From contig JBGQFW010000010.1 of NCBI GenBank assembly GCA_041497115.1, positions 1 to 64,000 on the forward strand: a stretch of DNA of 64,000 bases, given 5' to 3'. A program made the position numbers and the translations under genes. The notes beneath the pieces are model-generated. The model was not told where the DNA came from and ran no database searches. It saw only the letters and a program-made list of their open reading frames with translations. This document shows, in pieces, positions 9,441-19,539 of the stretch. Positions within the stretch are counted from its first letter, which is position 1; each line of letters starts with the position of its first letter. This stretch comes from AR5 sp041497115. GTDB taxonomy: Bacteria; Methylomirabilota; Methylomirabilia; Rokubacteriales; CSP1-6.

Positions 9441-9625
9441 GCCCGATCACCCCGACATCGAGAACAGCACGGCCGCGACCAGCAGGAGCCACCAGCGAAG
9501 GTTGGCCATGACGACGTGGGATTTGCAAGCCGAGGACCAGCCGGCGGCGCGTCGCAACCCGTTGCGATGATGGACCCCTCGCAGCCTCGGCCGGGGCCCG
9601 GACTGTCGGCGGCCCGACGGTGCGG

Positions 9626-9631
9626 TACAGT
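9626..9631 (+). promoter_or_regulatory. Candidate -10 of a leaderless promoter
   Basis: TACAGT with a 6-nt gap to the ATG at 9638 and no SD. The preceding 190 nt (9441-9630) hold no gene I can support, only a short GC-rich hairpin at 9552-9567. Confidence 0.45.
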
Positions 9632-9637
9632 CCAGCC

Positions 9638-10138
9638 ATGACACCCGTCGTCGGGGGGACGCTCTCCCCCGCCCTCGTGGAGCGGCTGAGCCAGCGCGAT
9701 CTGCCGCAGCGCCTGGGCGTGGGGCTGCCGTTCGTCACGGTGGACGCCGAGGGGCGGCCTCATCCCATGCTGGTCTCGTATCTAGAGCTGCGGGCGTATG
9801 ACGCGCGCACGGTGGGGCTCGTGATCCAGGCGCGCAGCGCGAGCGCGCGCAACCTGGCCGAGCGCGGCGCGGGCACGCTGATCCTCGTCGAGCCCGACGT
9901 GATCGTCTACGTGAAGCTGCGCGCGCTGGACGGCCCGCTGCCGGTCGACGGGGGCGAACCGCTCGGCCTCGGCTTCTTCCTGCTGGAGGTGGTGGAGACG
10001 CGCGAGGACACCGCCGCCGACTGGGAGGCCGGCATGCGCATCACCGGGCCGATCCGCTATGCGCCGGCGCCGACGCTGGGCGAGCCGTGGGCGCGCGCGA
10101 CGCTGGCCGCCCTGGCGGCGCCGCGCGCGCGGGCCTGA
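9638..10138 (+). CDS. FMN-binding split-barrel protein (pyridoxamine 5'-phosphate oxidase-like)
   Basis: 166 aa. The pattern of an N-terminal strand FVTVDAEGRPHPMLVSY, a central SARNLAERGAGTLIL segment and a final barrel strand fits the split-barrel flavin-binding family related to PNPOx. Most such stand-alone proteins have unknown substrates, and the PNPOx-specific residues are not evident, so no B6 role is claimed. The ATG lies 6 nt after TACAGT. It is convergent with the HtrA-type protease, with 6 nt between stops. Confidence 0.6.
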   Translation: MTPVVGGTLSPALVERLSQRDLPQRLGVGLPFVTVDAEGRPHPMLVSYLELRAYDARTVGLVIQARSASARNLAERGAGTLILVEPDVIVYVKLRALDGPLPVDGGEPLGLGFFLLEVVETREDTAADWEAGMRITGPIRYAPAPTLGEPWARATLAALAAPRARA

Positions 10139-10144
10139 CGCGGG

Positions 10145-11230
<1,086 letters not shown>

Positions 11231-11290
11231 GTCGAACCTCCTTGGGGCGAACGCGGAATCCAGTATAGCGCGGCGCCCCGCGGGCAGCGG

Positions 11291-11812
11291 TCAGCGGCTG
11301 ACCTCGCGCACGAGGTGGCCGAGCTCGGGCAGCAGCAGCCGCTCGAGCGCCAGCCGGCAGGCGTTGGGCGACCCCGGCAGCGAGACGACGATGCGGCGGG
11401 CGTGCACGCCCATCTGCGCGCGCGACAGCATCGCCGCCGCGCCGACTTCCTGGTAGGACAGCACGCGGAACAGCTCGCCGAAGCCGGGCAGCCGCTTGTC
11501 GAGCAGCGCGGTCACCGCCTCGTAGGTGGAGTCGCGCGAGGTGATGCCGGTGCCGCCGGTGAGGAGGACGATCTGCACGCGGGCGTCGGCACACGCCTCG
11601 CGCACCACGCGAGTGACGTCGGCGGGCTCGTCGCGGACGATCGCCGAGCCGACGACGACGTGGCCGGCGCCGGTCAGGAGCTCGCGCACGAGGGCGCCGC
11701 TGGTGTCCGTCTCCGCCGTCTTCGTGTCCGACACGGTCAGCACGAAGCACCCGATCGCCGTCGGCGCCGTCTTGCGATGCTCGTCGGGCGTGGAGGGCAG
11801 CGGCCGGCTCAC
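11291..11812 (-). CDS. moaB: Molybdenum cofactor biosynthesis protein MoaB/MogA family
   Basis: 173 aa. The family adenylylates molybdopterin before molybdenum insertion. The fold signature is clear: LTVSDTKTAETDTSG near residue 25, the GGTGITSRDSTYEA loop near residue 85 and the C-terminal LPGSPNACRLAL. The GTG start overlaps the glcF stop (GTGA), so it is translationally coupled to the glycolate oxidase operon. This is an unusual association; none of the glcDEF subunits is a molybdenum enzyme. Confidence 0.85.
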   Translation of the reverse strand: MSRPLPSTPDEHRKTAPTAIGCFVLTVSDTKTAETDTSGALVRELLTGAGHVVVGSAIVRDEPADVTRVVREACADARVQIVLLTGGTGITSRDSTYEAVTALLDKRLPGFGELFRVLSYQEVGAAAMLSRAQMGVHARRIVVSLPGSPNACRLALERLLLPELGHLVREVSR

Positions 11813-13131
11813 GACGACGGACCTCCGCCGGCGCGATCGAGGATCTCCACGAGGTGCAGCACCGGCAGATCGAGGCCGCGCGCGCGCAGCCCGGTCTGGA
11901 TCTGCAAGATGCAGCCGGGGTTGGCGGTGACGACCGCCTCCGCCCGGGTGGACTCGACGTTGGCGATCTTGCGGCGCAGCAGGCGGTCGGCCATCTCCGG
12001 CTGCGTGAGGTTGTAGATGCCGGCCGAGCCGCAGCACCAGTCGGCCTCCGGCAGGTCCACGAGGCGCAGGCCGGGGATCTGGGCGAGGAGGTCGCGCGGC
12101 TGGCGGCGGATCTTCTGCCCGTGCACGACGTGGCAGGGATCGTGATAGGTGACGGTCAGCGGCACCGGCGCCAGCGGCCCCCGCAGCGGCGCCCGCGCCA
12201 GGAACTCGGCGATGTCCTGCACGGTCCGCGCGAAGCGCGCGGCCCGCTCGCCCCAGCCCGGCACGCCGGCCAGGAGCGCGCCATACGCCTTCATGTGGGC
12301 GCCGCACCCCGACGTGTTGACGATCACCGCCTCGGCGCCGGCCGCCTCGAACGTCTCGATCGTCCGCCTGGCCATCTCGAGCGCGCGCGCGTGGTCGCCG
12401 CCGTGCGCGTTGAGGGCGCCGCAGCACCCCTGGCCGGGCGGCGCCAGTACGTCGCAGCCGTTGCGCGCCAGCACGCGCGCCGTCGCGCGGTTGTGCGCGC
12501 CGAACACGACCGACTGCACGCAGCCGGTCAGCAGCGCCACGCGCGCGCGGCGGGGAGCGGCGGCGGGCGTGAGCGACGGCAGCGGCGCGCGCTCGCGGGC
12601 GGCGGGCAGCCGCGGCAGCAGCGCCTCCCACGCCGGCAGCGTGCCCGGCAACAGGCGGGCGACACCGGTCGCGCGCACCAGCGCCTGCAGACCGCTCGCC
12701 TGGTAGAGACGCAGCCCGGCGGCGGCGGCGCGCAGGACGCGCGGACGGCCCAGCAACAGCCCGAAGTTGAGCCAGCGGAAGACGCGCCGTCCGACACCGC
12801 CCGGCCGCTGGCGCTCGATCTCGGCCTTGGCGGCCTCGATGAGGCGCCCGTAGGGGACGCCGGAGGGGCACGCCGTCTCGCACGCCCGGCAGTCGAGGCA
12901 GAGCGAGAGATGCGCGACCGTCGGCGCAGTGAGGCCGATGCGCCCCTCGGCGAGCGACTTGATGAGGAAGATGCGCCCGCGCGGCGAGTCCATCTCGGTG
13001 CCGAGCTCGGCGAACGTCGGGCACGACGCCAGGCACAGGCCGCAGTGCACGCACTGGTTCACGCCCTCGACGCTGAGCCCGTGCAGCGCCAGCGCCGGCG
13101 GCGGCGGCGTCTCGGACGTCGCGGGGGCCAT
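11809..13131 (-). CDS. glcF: Glycolate oxidase iron-sulfur subunit GlcF
   Basis: 440 aa. Two 4Fe-4S ferredoxin motifs lie at the N terminus (CVHCGLCLASCP and CLDCRACETACP), followed by two CCG domains (GCCGALNAHGG and WCCGSAGIYN) of the kind found in GlcF, LutA and HdrB. GlcF passes electrons from the GlcD/GlcE flavin subunits to the quinone pool. The ATG gives MAPATSET; it begins 8 nt after the glcE stop. Together with glcD and glcE it forms a complete three-subunit glycolate/D-lactate-type oxidase. The downstream moaB overlaps its stop. Confidence 0.92.
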   Translation of the reverse strand: MAPATSETPPPPALALHGLSVEGVNQCVHCGLCLASCPTFAELGTEMDSPRGRIFLIKSLAEGRIGLTAPTVAHLSLCLDCRACETACPSGVPYGRLIEAAKAEIERQRPGGVGRRVFRWLNFGLLLGRPRVLRAAAAGLRLYQASGLQALVRATGVARLLPGTLPAWEALLPRLPAARERAPLPSLTPAAAPRRARVALLTGCVQSVVFGAHNRATARVLARNGCDVLAPPGQGCCGALNAHGGDHARALEMARRTIETFEAAGAEAVIVNTSGCGAHMKAYGALLAGVPGWGERAARFARTVQDIAEFLARAPLRGPLAPVPLTVTYHDPCHVVHGQKIRRQPRDLLAQIPGLRLVDLPEADWCCGSAGIYNLTQPEMADRLLRRKIANVESTRAEAVVTANPGCILQIQTGLRARGLDLPVLHLVEILDRAGGGPSS

Positions 13132-13139
13132 GGTCTCCG

Positions 13140-14441
13140 TCAGATCCCGGCCACGAAGCGGCCGGGGTTGAGCACGTTGTTGGGATCGAGCTGCGCCTTG
13201 ATGCGCTGCATGATACGACCGGCGGGACCGGCGTCGTCCCACACCGGGACCTGCGACTTCACCGCCAGCGGCGCCCACGCCAGCGTCGAGTGACCGCCAC
13301 CGGCACGCGCGAGCTCCCGCCACTCGGTCAGCACCGCCGCCACCGTGGCCGCCTCGCGGCCGCTCGTCAGCGCGCCGGTGACGGCGCCGACGCCGGCGTG
13401 AGCGGTCCACGCGCTGGCCAGGCCGTGCCGGCGCGCGGTCGCCGCGCCGCGCTCCATGGTCTCCGCCGCCAGCGTCGGCAGCACGCCGAAGGTCATGACC
13501 GCCGCCGGCGACGGGAAGGCGTCGCGCGCCAGCGCGGCCAGTCGCGGCCACGCCGCCGCCGCCAGCGTCGTCGGCGCGCCGCCGCCGAGCGGCGCCACCA
13601 GGCCGGCCAGCTCGCCCATCTGCGCCTCCACCTGCTCGCGCAGGCCGTCGAAGCCGACGACGAGACTGACCGGGCCCAGCCCGAGCGCGGCGCCGGCGGT
13701 GGCGTCCACGATCTCCACCGCGTTGGGGATCAGCTCGCCGCCCAGGAGCGCGCGCACGGCGGCGCCGCACGCCTCGAGCCGGTCGAAGGTCACCGCCACC
13801 AGCCGCTCCTCGTCGGGCCGCGGCCGCAGCTTGAACGTCGCCTCCACCACGATGCCGAGCGTGCCGTAGGCGCCGACGAAGAGCTTGGGCAGGTCGTAGC
13901 CCGCCACGTTCTTCACGACCTTGCCGCCGCCGTGCACGACGGCGCCGTCGGCGGTGACCACGGTCACGCCGATCAGGAGGTCGCGCACGGTGCCGTAGAG
14001 ATGGCGCCGGGGCCCCGAGGCGTTGGCGGCGATGACACCGCCCAGCGTGGCGCGCGCGGCGTCGGGCGGGTCGAGCGACAGCCACTGCCCGCGCGCGGCG
14101 AGCGCCGCCTGCAGCGCCTCGAGCGTCATGCCGGCCTCGGCGGTGACGGTGAGGTCGCCGGGCTCGTGCTCGAGGAGCCGGCTCAGGCGCGTGAGGCCGA
14201 GCACCATGCCGGCGCGCGCGGGCGGGGCGCCGACGGCGGCGGCGGTGCCGCCGCCCCACGGCGTGATCGGCAGCCCGGCAGCGGCCGCCTGCCGGACGAC
14301 CGTCGCCACCTCGTCCACCGAGCCGGGGAACACGGCGACGTCGGGCGTGCGCCCCTCGACGACGAAGGGCGACAGCTCGACACCGGTGAGGACGTTCGGG
14401 GCGCCGAGCGTGGCCCGAAGCGTGTCGAGCAGCGCCTCCAC
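13140..14441 (-). CDS. glcE: Glycolate oxidase FAD-binding subunit GlcE
   Basis: 433 aa of the FAD-linked oxidase (PCMH-type) family. The FAD-binding half has PWGGGTAAAVG, VTAEAGMTLEALQ and the NASGPRR loop, and the C terminus ends in LDPNNVLNPGRF, a typical family tail. GlcE is the second flavoprotein of glycolate oxidase and is shorter than GlcD. The GTG at 14441, 16 nt after the glcD stop, is chosen because the longer frame runs into glcD. It is co-transcribed with glcD and glcF. Confidence 0.88.
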   Translation of the reverse strand: MEALLDTLRATLGAPNVLTGVELSPFVVEGRTPDVAVFPGSVDEVATVVRQAAAAGLPITPWGGGTAAAVGAPPARAGMVLGLTRLSRLLEHEPGDLTVTAEAGMTLEALQAALAARGQWLSLDPPDAARATLGGVIAANASGPRRHLYGTVRDLLIGVTVVTADGAVVHGGGKVVKNVAGYDLPKLFVGAYGTLGIVVEATFKLRPRPDEERLVAVTFDRLEACGAAVRALLGGELIPNAVEIVDATAGAALGLGPVSLVVGFDGLREQVEAQMGELAGLVAPLGGGAPTTLAAAAWPRLAALARDAFPSPAAVMTFGVLPTLAAETMERGAATARRHGLASAWTAHAGVGAVTGALTSGREAATVAAVLTEWRELARAGGGHSTLAWAPLAVKSQVPVWDDAGPAGRIMQRIKAQLDPNNVLNPGRFVAGI

Positions 14442-14457
14442 GACGTGCCGCCCGCGC

Positions 14458-15933
14458 TCAGAAGCGCTGGGCGAGGCCCCGCTCTTCGATCGCGTGCGGC
14501 CGATAGGCGACCGGCCCGGCCTCGACACACGACTTCTTCGTCGGGAACATCTTGCCGGGATTGCAGAGGCCGGTCGGGTTGAACGCGCGCTTGAGCTTCT
14601 CCATGAAAGCAAGATCGGCGGCGGAGAAGATGAAGGGCATGAAATCGGATTTCTCCAGCCCGATGCCGTGCTCGCCGGAGATCGAGCCGCCGACCTCGGC
14701 ACAGACCTTCATGATCTCGGCGCCGGCCGCCACGACCCGCGCCTCCTCGCCCGGCTTGCGCGGGTCGTAGAGGATGTTGGGATGCAGGTTGCCGTCGCCG
14801 GCGTGGAACACGTTGCCCACGCGCAGCCCGGCGGCGGCCACGATCGCGTTCACGCGGCCGAGCACGTAGGGCAGCTTCGTCCTCGGAATGACGCCGTCCA
14901 TCACCATGTAGGCGGGCGAGACGCGCCCGTAGGCGCCGAACGCCGACTTGCGCCCCTTCCACAGCAGCTGCCGCTCGGCCTCGTCGGCCGCCGTGCGCAC
15001 CTCGCGCGCCCCCGACTCGCGGCAGGCGGCGACGATGCGCTCCGCCTGGGCCTCCATGCCGACCCGCAGCCCGTCCAGCTCGATCAGCAGCGCGGCGGCG
15101 GCGTCGCGCGGATAGCCGCAGCCGAACGCGTCCTCCACCGCCTGGATCGTCAGCTGGTCGATCATCTCCACCGCGGCCGGCACCAGACCGCGTGCGATGA
15201 TCGCCGAGACGGCGGCCGACGCCTGCTCGATCTGATCGAACACGGCGAGCACGGTCTTGACGGCCTGGGGCTTGCGGAGGATCCGCACCGCGATCTTGGT
15301 GGCGATGCCGAAGGTCCCCTCGGAGCCGACGAACACGCCGGGCAGGTCGTAGCCGGGCGCGTCGCGCGTCCGGCCCCCCAGCCAGACGATCTCGCCGTCG
15401 GGCAGCACCACCTCGAGGCCGAGGACGTGGTTGACGGTCACGCCGTACTTGAGCGTGTGCGGTCCGCCCGAGTTGTTGGCGATGTTCCCGCCGATCGTGC
15501 ACGCCTGCTGGCTGGAGGGATCGGGCGCGTAGTAGTAGCCGCGCGGGCCGACCGCCCACGACAGGTGCAGGTTGACGAGGCCCGGCTCGACGACCGCGAC
15601 CTGGTTGTCGTAGTCCACCTCGAGCACGCGGTTCATCCGCATCAGCGAGAGGACGAGCCCGCCCTCGGCGGGCAGGCAGCCACCCGACAGCCCGGTGCCG
15701 GCGCCCCGCGCGACGAAGGGTAGCCCCTCGCGGTTGGCGACGCGCACGACGGCGGCCACGTGCTCGGCGCTGATCGGGAACACGACGAAGTCGGCGAGGG
15801 CGCGGAAGAGCGTGAGCCCGTCGGACTCGTAGACCAGCAGCTCGTCGGGCTCGGACAGCACGCCGCCCCGTCCGACGATGGCCTCCAGCTCCCGGCGGAG
15901 CGTGGACTTGCGATCAGCGGTCAGGGTGGCCAT
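14458..15933 (-). CDS. glcD: Glycolate oxidase catalytic FAD subunit GlcD
   Basis: 491 aa. Oxidises glycolate (or D-lactate in close relatives) to the 2-keto acid using FAD. Visible motifs are FVARGAGTGLSGG and NIANNSGGPHTLKYG in the FAD domain, and SGEHGIGLEK with NPTGLCNPGKMFP at the C-terminal cap, where substrate-binding His residues lie. The ATG gives MATLTADRKS. A TATACT (minus, 15949-15944) lies 10 nt upstream, so the leader is very short. It is the first gene of glcD-glcE-glcF-moaB. The long frame continuing upstream into the transketolase gene is only read-through of a high-GC frame. Confidence 0.93.
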   Translation of the reverse strand: MATLTADRKSTLRRELEAIVGRGGVLSEPDELLVYESDGLTLFRALADFVVFPISAEHVAAVVRVANREGLPFVARGAGTGLSGGCLPAEGGLVLSLMRMNRVLEVDYDNQVAVVEPGLVNLHLSWAVGPRGYYYAPDPSSQQACTIGGNIANNSGGPHTLKYGVTVNHVLGLEVVLPDGEIVWLGGRTRDAPGYDLPGVFVGSEGTFGIATKIAVRILRKPQAVKTVLAVFDQIEQASAAVSAIIARGLVPAAVEMIDQLTIQAVEDAFGCGYPRDAAAALLIELDGLRVGMEAQAERIVAACRESGAREVRTAADEAERQLLWKGRKSAFGAYGRVSPAYMVMDGVIPRTKLPYVLGRVNAIVAAAGLRVGNVFHAGDGNLHPNILYDPRKPGEEARVVAAGAEIMKVCAEVGGSISGEHGIGLEKSDFMPFIFSAADLAFMEKLKRAFNPTGLCNPGKMFPTKKSCVEAGPVAYRPHAIEERGLAQRF

Positions 15934-15968
15934 GAATGCCCGGAGTATACCCCGTTCGCTGCTCCGTC

Positions 15969-18251
15969 CTAGAGACCGCCCAGCAGGACCGTGGCCGCGC
16001 CGACGATCGCCTCGGCGTCGATGCCGTAGTGGCGGTAGAGGTCCGCACGGGTCCCCGACTGGCCGAAGGCGTCCACGCCGAGCGCCTGCTGCGGGACGCC
16101 GAGCGCGCCGCCGAGGAACGCGAGCGCGTGCGAGTGGCCGTCGAGGACCGACACGATGGGAACGTCCTCCTCGTCGGCCGTGACGAGGCTCTCCAGATAG
16201 GGCCGGGGCTCGCGCAGGCCGCGGTAGAGCCGGTCGGGACTGGTGACGACGAAGACGCTCGGGAACGCGCCCCGCTCGCCCAGGCGCCCGGCGGCCGCCA
16301 TCGCCTCCGGCACCGTCACGCCGGTGGCGAAGACGTGGACGGCCCGCTCGGGCGTCCAGCCCGGCGCGCGCCGCCCGTCGAGCAGGCGATAGCCGCCGGC
16401 CAGCACGGCCGCCCGCTGCGCTGCGCTCGGCGCCGGCGCCAGCCGCTGGTCCACCGGCGCCGTGCTCAGCCGCAGGTAGAGACTCTCGCGCCGCGCGGCC
16501 ACCGCACGCAGGCCGGCCAGCAGGATCCACTCCACCTCGCGCGCGAACGCCGGCTCGTAGTACGCGAGGTCGGGCAGCGTGAGGCCGATGCCCGGCGTGA
16601 TGACGGACTGGTGGGCGCCCCCCTCGGGCGCCAGGCTCACCCCCGACGGGGTGGCGACGACGACGAAGCGCGCGCCGGCGTAGAGCGCGTGGTAGAGCGC
16701 GTCGAGGCCGCGCGTGACGAAGGGGTCGTAGAGCGTGCCGATGGGCAGCAGCGTGCGGCCGGACAGCTCGGCCGTCAGCCCGAGCGCGGCGAGCAACAGG
16801 AAGAGATCGTGCTCGGCGATGCCGAGCTCGATGTGCTGGCCGCCGGGACCCTCGCGCCACTTGAGGGGCTGCGGCACGTCGGCGAACGGGTCCGGCCGCG
16901 CCTCGGGAAAATAGATCCCCTTGCGGTTCATCCAGCCGGCCAGATGCGTCGTCACCGCGACGTCGGCCGAGACCGTGACGATCGCATCGCCGACCGGCAG
17001 CCGGCCGAGCGCGGTGAGGGCGCGCCCGAACCCCTCCTGGGTGGACGCCAGCTCGGGGTACGCCTCGTCGAGCGCCTCGGGGACGTCGGGCGCAGGTGGC
17101 GCCGGCGGCGGCGTGAACAACGGCGGCAGCGCGGCGATGTGCCGCCCCTCGGGCGAGTCCGGTGCGAACGCCGCCCACTCCTCGCCCGGCGCGACGCCGA
17201 GCGCCGCCCGCAGCTCGTCCAGCTGCGCCGCGCTCGTCACCATCGTGTGGTTGAGCGGATCGCCCGCGAACGGCAGCCCCCAGCCCTTGACGGTGTGGGC
17301 GAGAATCACCGACGGCCGCTCGCGCTCGCGCCCGGCCGCCGCGTACGCGTCGAGGATCAGCGCGAGGTCGTGGCCGCCGAGGTCGGCGACGAGGTCGGGC
17401 AGCGCGGCGTCGGCAACATCGGCGAGCAGCCGGTCGAGCCCCGCGTCGAGGCCGCCGCCGGGCGCCGTCACCAGCGCCTTGCGCACCCCGCCCGCCGGCA
17501 GGCGAAGCACCCGTTGATACTCGGTCGCGGTCATCGCCTCGAGCCGGGCGCGCAGCCGCTCGCCGCCGGGCCGCGCGAAGCGCGCCTGCAGCCGGCGGCC
17601 CCAGCGCAGCTCGTCCACCCGCCAGCCGCCCGCCCGGAACATGTCGGCGAGCTGGCGGGGCCGCCCGTCGGGGACGATGCGATCGAGGCTCTGCCGATTG
17701 ACGTCCACGATCCACAGCACGCCGCCGAGGCGCCGGACGACCTCCTCGCCGAGCATCTCCCCGACGTTGCCCTCGTCCAGCTCGGCGTCGCCGACCATGA
17801 TCACGAACCGCTCGGGCGTCCCCACGCCGCCGTGGTCCACCAGATAGCGGCCGGCCAGCGCGCCGAAGGTCGCGGCGACGGCGCCGAGCCCCATCGAGCC
17901 GGTCGAGAGATCGACGACCTCGGGATTCTTGCGGCGGCTCGGATACGCCTGCAGCCCGCCGAAGACCCGCAGGCGCTCGAGATCCTTCGCGCGGAGGCGG
18001 CCGCGCAGGTACTGGATCGCGTAGAACGCGGGGGACGCGTGGGCCTTCACGGCGACCACGTCCGTCGGGCGCAGCGCCTCGAAGTAGAGCGCGGTGAGCA
18101 GGCTGACGACCGACGCCGACGACGCCTGATGGCCGCCGACCTTCAGGCCGTCGGTGGCCGGGCGCGCGTTGGCGGCGTGCACCATCCACGCCGACAGCCA
18201 GAGCACGCGACGCTGGATCCGGTCGAGGATGTCGAGCGGCGTCGCGGCCAT
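15969..18251 (-). CDS. Transketolase/AceE-like thiamine diphosphate enzyme
   Basis: 760 aa. An N-terminal ThDP-binding domain (GDAELDEGN, about residue 155, then a conserved Asn about 27 residues later), a pyrimidine-binding domain (GIAEHDLFLLLAA) and a C-terminal transketolase domain (GQSGTRADLYRHYGID). This layout matches homodimeric pyruvate dehydrogenase E1 and transketolases. The protein is shorter than classical AceE (about 890 aa), and no E2 or E3 gene is nearby, so an alternative 2-keto acid or ketose substrate is quite possible. The ATG has no SD and sits 6 nt after a TATACT hexamer. The gene precedes glcD on the same strand but with its own promoter signals. Confidence 0.75.
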   Translation of the reverse strand: MAATPLDILDRIQRRVLWLSAWMVHAANARPATDGLKVGGHQASSASVVSLLTALYFEALRPTDVVAVKAHASPAFYAIQYLRGRLRAKDLERLRVFGGLQAYPSRRKNPEVVDLSTGSMGLGAVAATFGALAGRYLVDHGGVGTPERFVIMVGDAELDEGNVGEMLGEEVVRRLGGVLWIVDVNRQSLDRIVPDGRPRQLADMFRAGGWRVDELRWGRRLQARFARPGGERLRARLEAMTATEYQRVLRLPAGGVRKALVTAPGGGLDAGLDRLLADVADAALPDLVADLGGHDLALILDAYAAAGRERERPSVILAHTVKGWGLPFAGDPLNHTMVTSAAQLDELRAALGVAPGEEWAAFAPDSPEGRHIAALPPLFTPPPAPPAPDVPEALDEAYPELASTQEGFGRALTALGRLPVGDAIVTVSADVAVTTHLAGWMNRKGIYFPEARPDPFADVPQPLKWREGPGGQHIELGIAEHDLFLLLAALGLTAELSGRTLLPIGTLYDPFVTRGLDALYHALYAGARFVVVATPSGVSLAPEGGAHQSVITPGIGLTLPDLAYYEPAFAREVEWILLAGLRAVAARRESLYLRLSTAPVDQRLAPAPSAAQRAAVLAGGYRLLDGRRAPGWTPERAVHVFATGVTVPEAMAAAGRLGERGAFPSVFVVTSPDRLYRGLREPRPYLESLVTADEEDVPIVSVLDGHSHALAFLGGALGVPQQALGVDAFGQSGTRADLYRHYGIDAEAIVGAATVLLGGL

Positions 18252-18257
18252 GCCCGA

Positions 18258-18263
18258 AGTATA
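18258..18263 (-). promoter_or_regulatory. Candidate -10 of a leaderless promoter for the transketolase-like gene
   Basis: TATACT on the minus strand, 6 nt before the ATG at 18251, without an SD. This is one of the best matches to the -10 consensus among the leaderless candidates. Confidence 0.5.
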
Positions 18264-18291
18264 CGTCCCGGGCGGCGCGGCGAGGCCGCGC

Positions 18292-19368
18292 TCAGGCGAC
18301 TTCGATGGCGTTGCGACCCAGCCGCTTGGCGACGTAGAGCGCGCGGTCGGCGGCGGGGATCAGGTCCTCGCTGCGCAGCACGTCCTCCGGCAGGGCGGCG
18401 ATGCCGACGCTGACGGTGAGCGGGCCGTGACCGAAGGGGTGGCGCTCGATGACGTCGCGGATGCGCTGGGCGTACTTCACGGCGCCGTTCTTGGGCGTGT
18501 TCACCAGGAGCACGGCGAACTCGTCGCCGCCGTAGCGGGTGACGATCGAGAAGCTGCGCGAATGGGCGACGATGAGCTGCGCCGTCTCCCTGAGCGCCTC
18601 GTCGCCCGCGCGATGGCCAAGCTGGTCGTTGATGTTCTTGAATCGGTCCACGTCGAGCAGCACGAGCGACAGCGGCTCGCCGAAGCGGGCGTGGCGCTTG
18701 GCCTCTTCATCGATGCGCAGCGCGAAGTAGCGGCGATTGTAGACGCCGGTGAGCGGGTCCTTGAAGGAGAGCTCCTCCAGCCGCGCGTTGCGGATCGCCA
18801 CCGCGGCCTGCGACGCGAGAGCCTGGATCAGGCTCTCGAGCTCGGGATCGAACGACACCAGCTCGCCCGCCGCGTTGCGCGCGTTGATGAGCTGGAGCAC
18901 GCCGATCACGTCCCCGGTCGGGTCCTGGAGCGGGACCACGAGGACCGAGCCGGTCTGATACTCCAGGCGTTCGTCGAGCTCCCGGTTGAAGACGTACGGG
19001 CGCCCGGTGGGGACGCCGTAGGCGTCGGGGAGGCTGATCGACTGGCCGGTGAGCGCCACGTAGCCGGCCAGGCTCGGCTTCGTCAGCTTCAGCGGCTGGG
19101 TCGTGAGCCGTCGCCGCATCTCGCTCGCGCCCATGCGCCCGGCCAGCACGTCGTTCTGCGCCACCGCAAAGCGCAGGACGTCGCCCTCGCGGAGGAAGAG
19201 GGTGCCGCCCTCGGCGTTGGTGAACCGCCGGGCCTCGCAGACGATCCGCTCCAGCAGCGTGGACAGCTCGCGCTCGCTGGTGAGCGCGATCCCGACCTGG
19301 ATGAGCTGCTTGAGCAGGAGGGTCACCTCGGGAGCGGACTTCGTGGGCTCGCTCGCATGCTCGCTCAT
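18292..19368 (-). CDS. GAF-GGDEF diguanylate cyclase
   Basis: 358 aa cytoplasmic protein. Residues about 30-180 form a GAF sensor domain. Residues about 195-355 form a GGDEF domain with the intact signature RYGGDEFAVLL and the metal/substrate segment DVDRFKNINDQLGHRAGDE, so it should make c-di-GMP. The inhibitory RxxD motif five residues before GGDEF is not present, so product inhibition through that site is unlikely. The gene is divergent from the NtrC-type regulator (171 bp apart) and opens a signalling island that also contains an HD-GYP protein. Confidence 0.88.
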   Translation of the reverse strand: MSEHASEPTKSAPEVTLLLKQLIQVGIALTSERELSTLLERIVCEARRFTNAEGGTLFLREGDVLRFAVAQNDVLAGRMGASEMRRRLTTQPLKLTKPSLAGYVALTGQSISLPDAYGVPTGRPYVFNRELDERLEYQTGSVLVVPLQDPTGDVIGVLQLINARNAAGELVSFDPELESLIQALASQAAVAIRNARLEELSFKDPLTGVYNRRYFALRIDEEAKRHARFGEPLSLVLLDVDRFKNINDQLGHRAGDEALRETAQLIVAHSRSFSIVTRYGGDEFAVLLVNTPKNGAVKYAQRIRDVIERHPFGHGPLTVSVGIAALPEDVLRSEDLIPAADRALYVAKRLGRNAIEVA

Positions 19369-19523
19369 CGGCTTGCGGCAACTGCGAGCCGCATGCCACC
19401 GGGTCGGTCGACCTCCAAATTGCCGCTGTCACAGGGTTTTTGTGGTCGGATCGGGACCGAAGTCGGGTGACCGGCGGAAAGTTCGTTACCACTTGGTGAT
19501 TTTCTTAACGCCCCTGGTTCGGC

Positions 19524-19529
19524 TACAAT
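19524..19529 (+). promoter_or_regulatory. Candidate -10 for the NtrC-type regulator
   Basis: TACAAT with a 10-nt gap to the ATG at 19540, giving a leader of only a few bases and no SD. A weak TTTCTT lies 17 nt further upstream. The rest of the 171-bp divergent gap shows no other clear signal. Confidence 0.45.
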
Positions 19530-19539
19530 CGAATCGCCC

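Noticed and set aside
9447..9509. 20-residue hydrophobic peptide on the minus strand (MANLRWWLLLVAAVLFSMSG)
   Set aside because: It looks like a membrane peptide, but it has no SD, no promoter and nothing to compare with. It is too short to support without homologues.
9552..9567. TCGCAA-CCCG-TTGCGA hairpin as a terminator of the ModA-like gene
   Set aside because: A 6-bp stem without a T-run is not enough to call a terminator.
14458..18189. A 1243-aa fusion of transketolase-like and GlcD proteins
   Set aside because: GlcD has its own ATG and -10. The upstream part is an out-of-frame reading of the transketolase gene.
15969..18251. Classical AceE of the pyruvate dehydrogenase complex
   Set aside because: It is too short, and no E2 or E3 genes are nearby. 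The broader transketolase/AceE-like call is safer.
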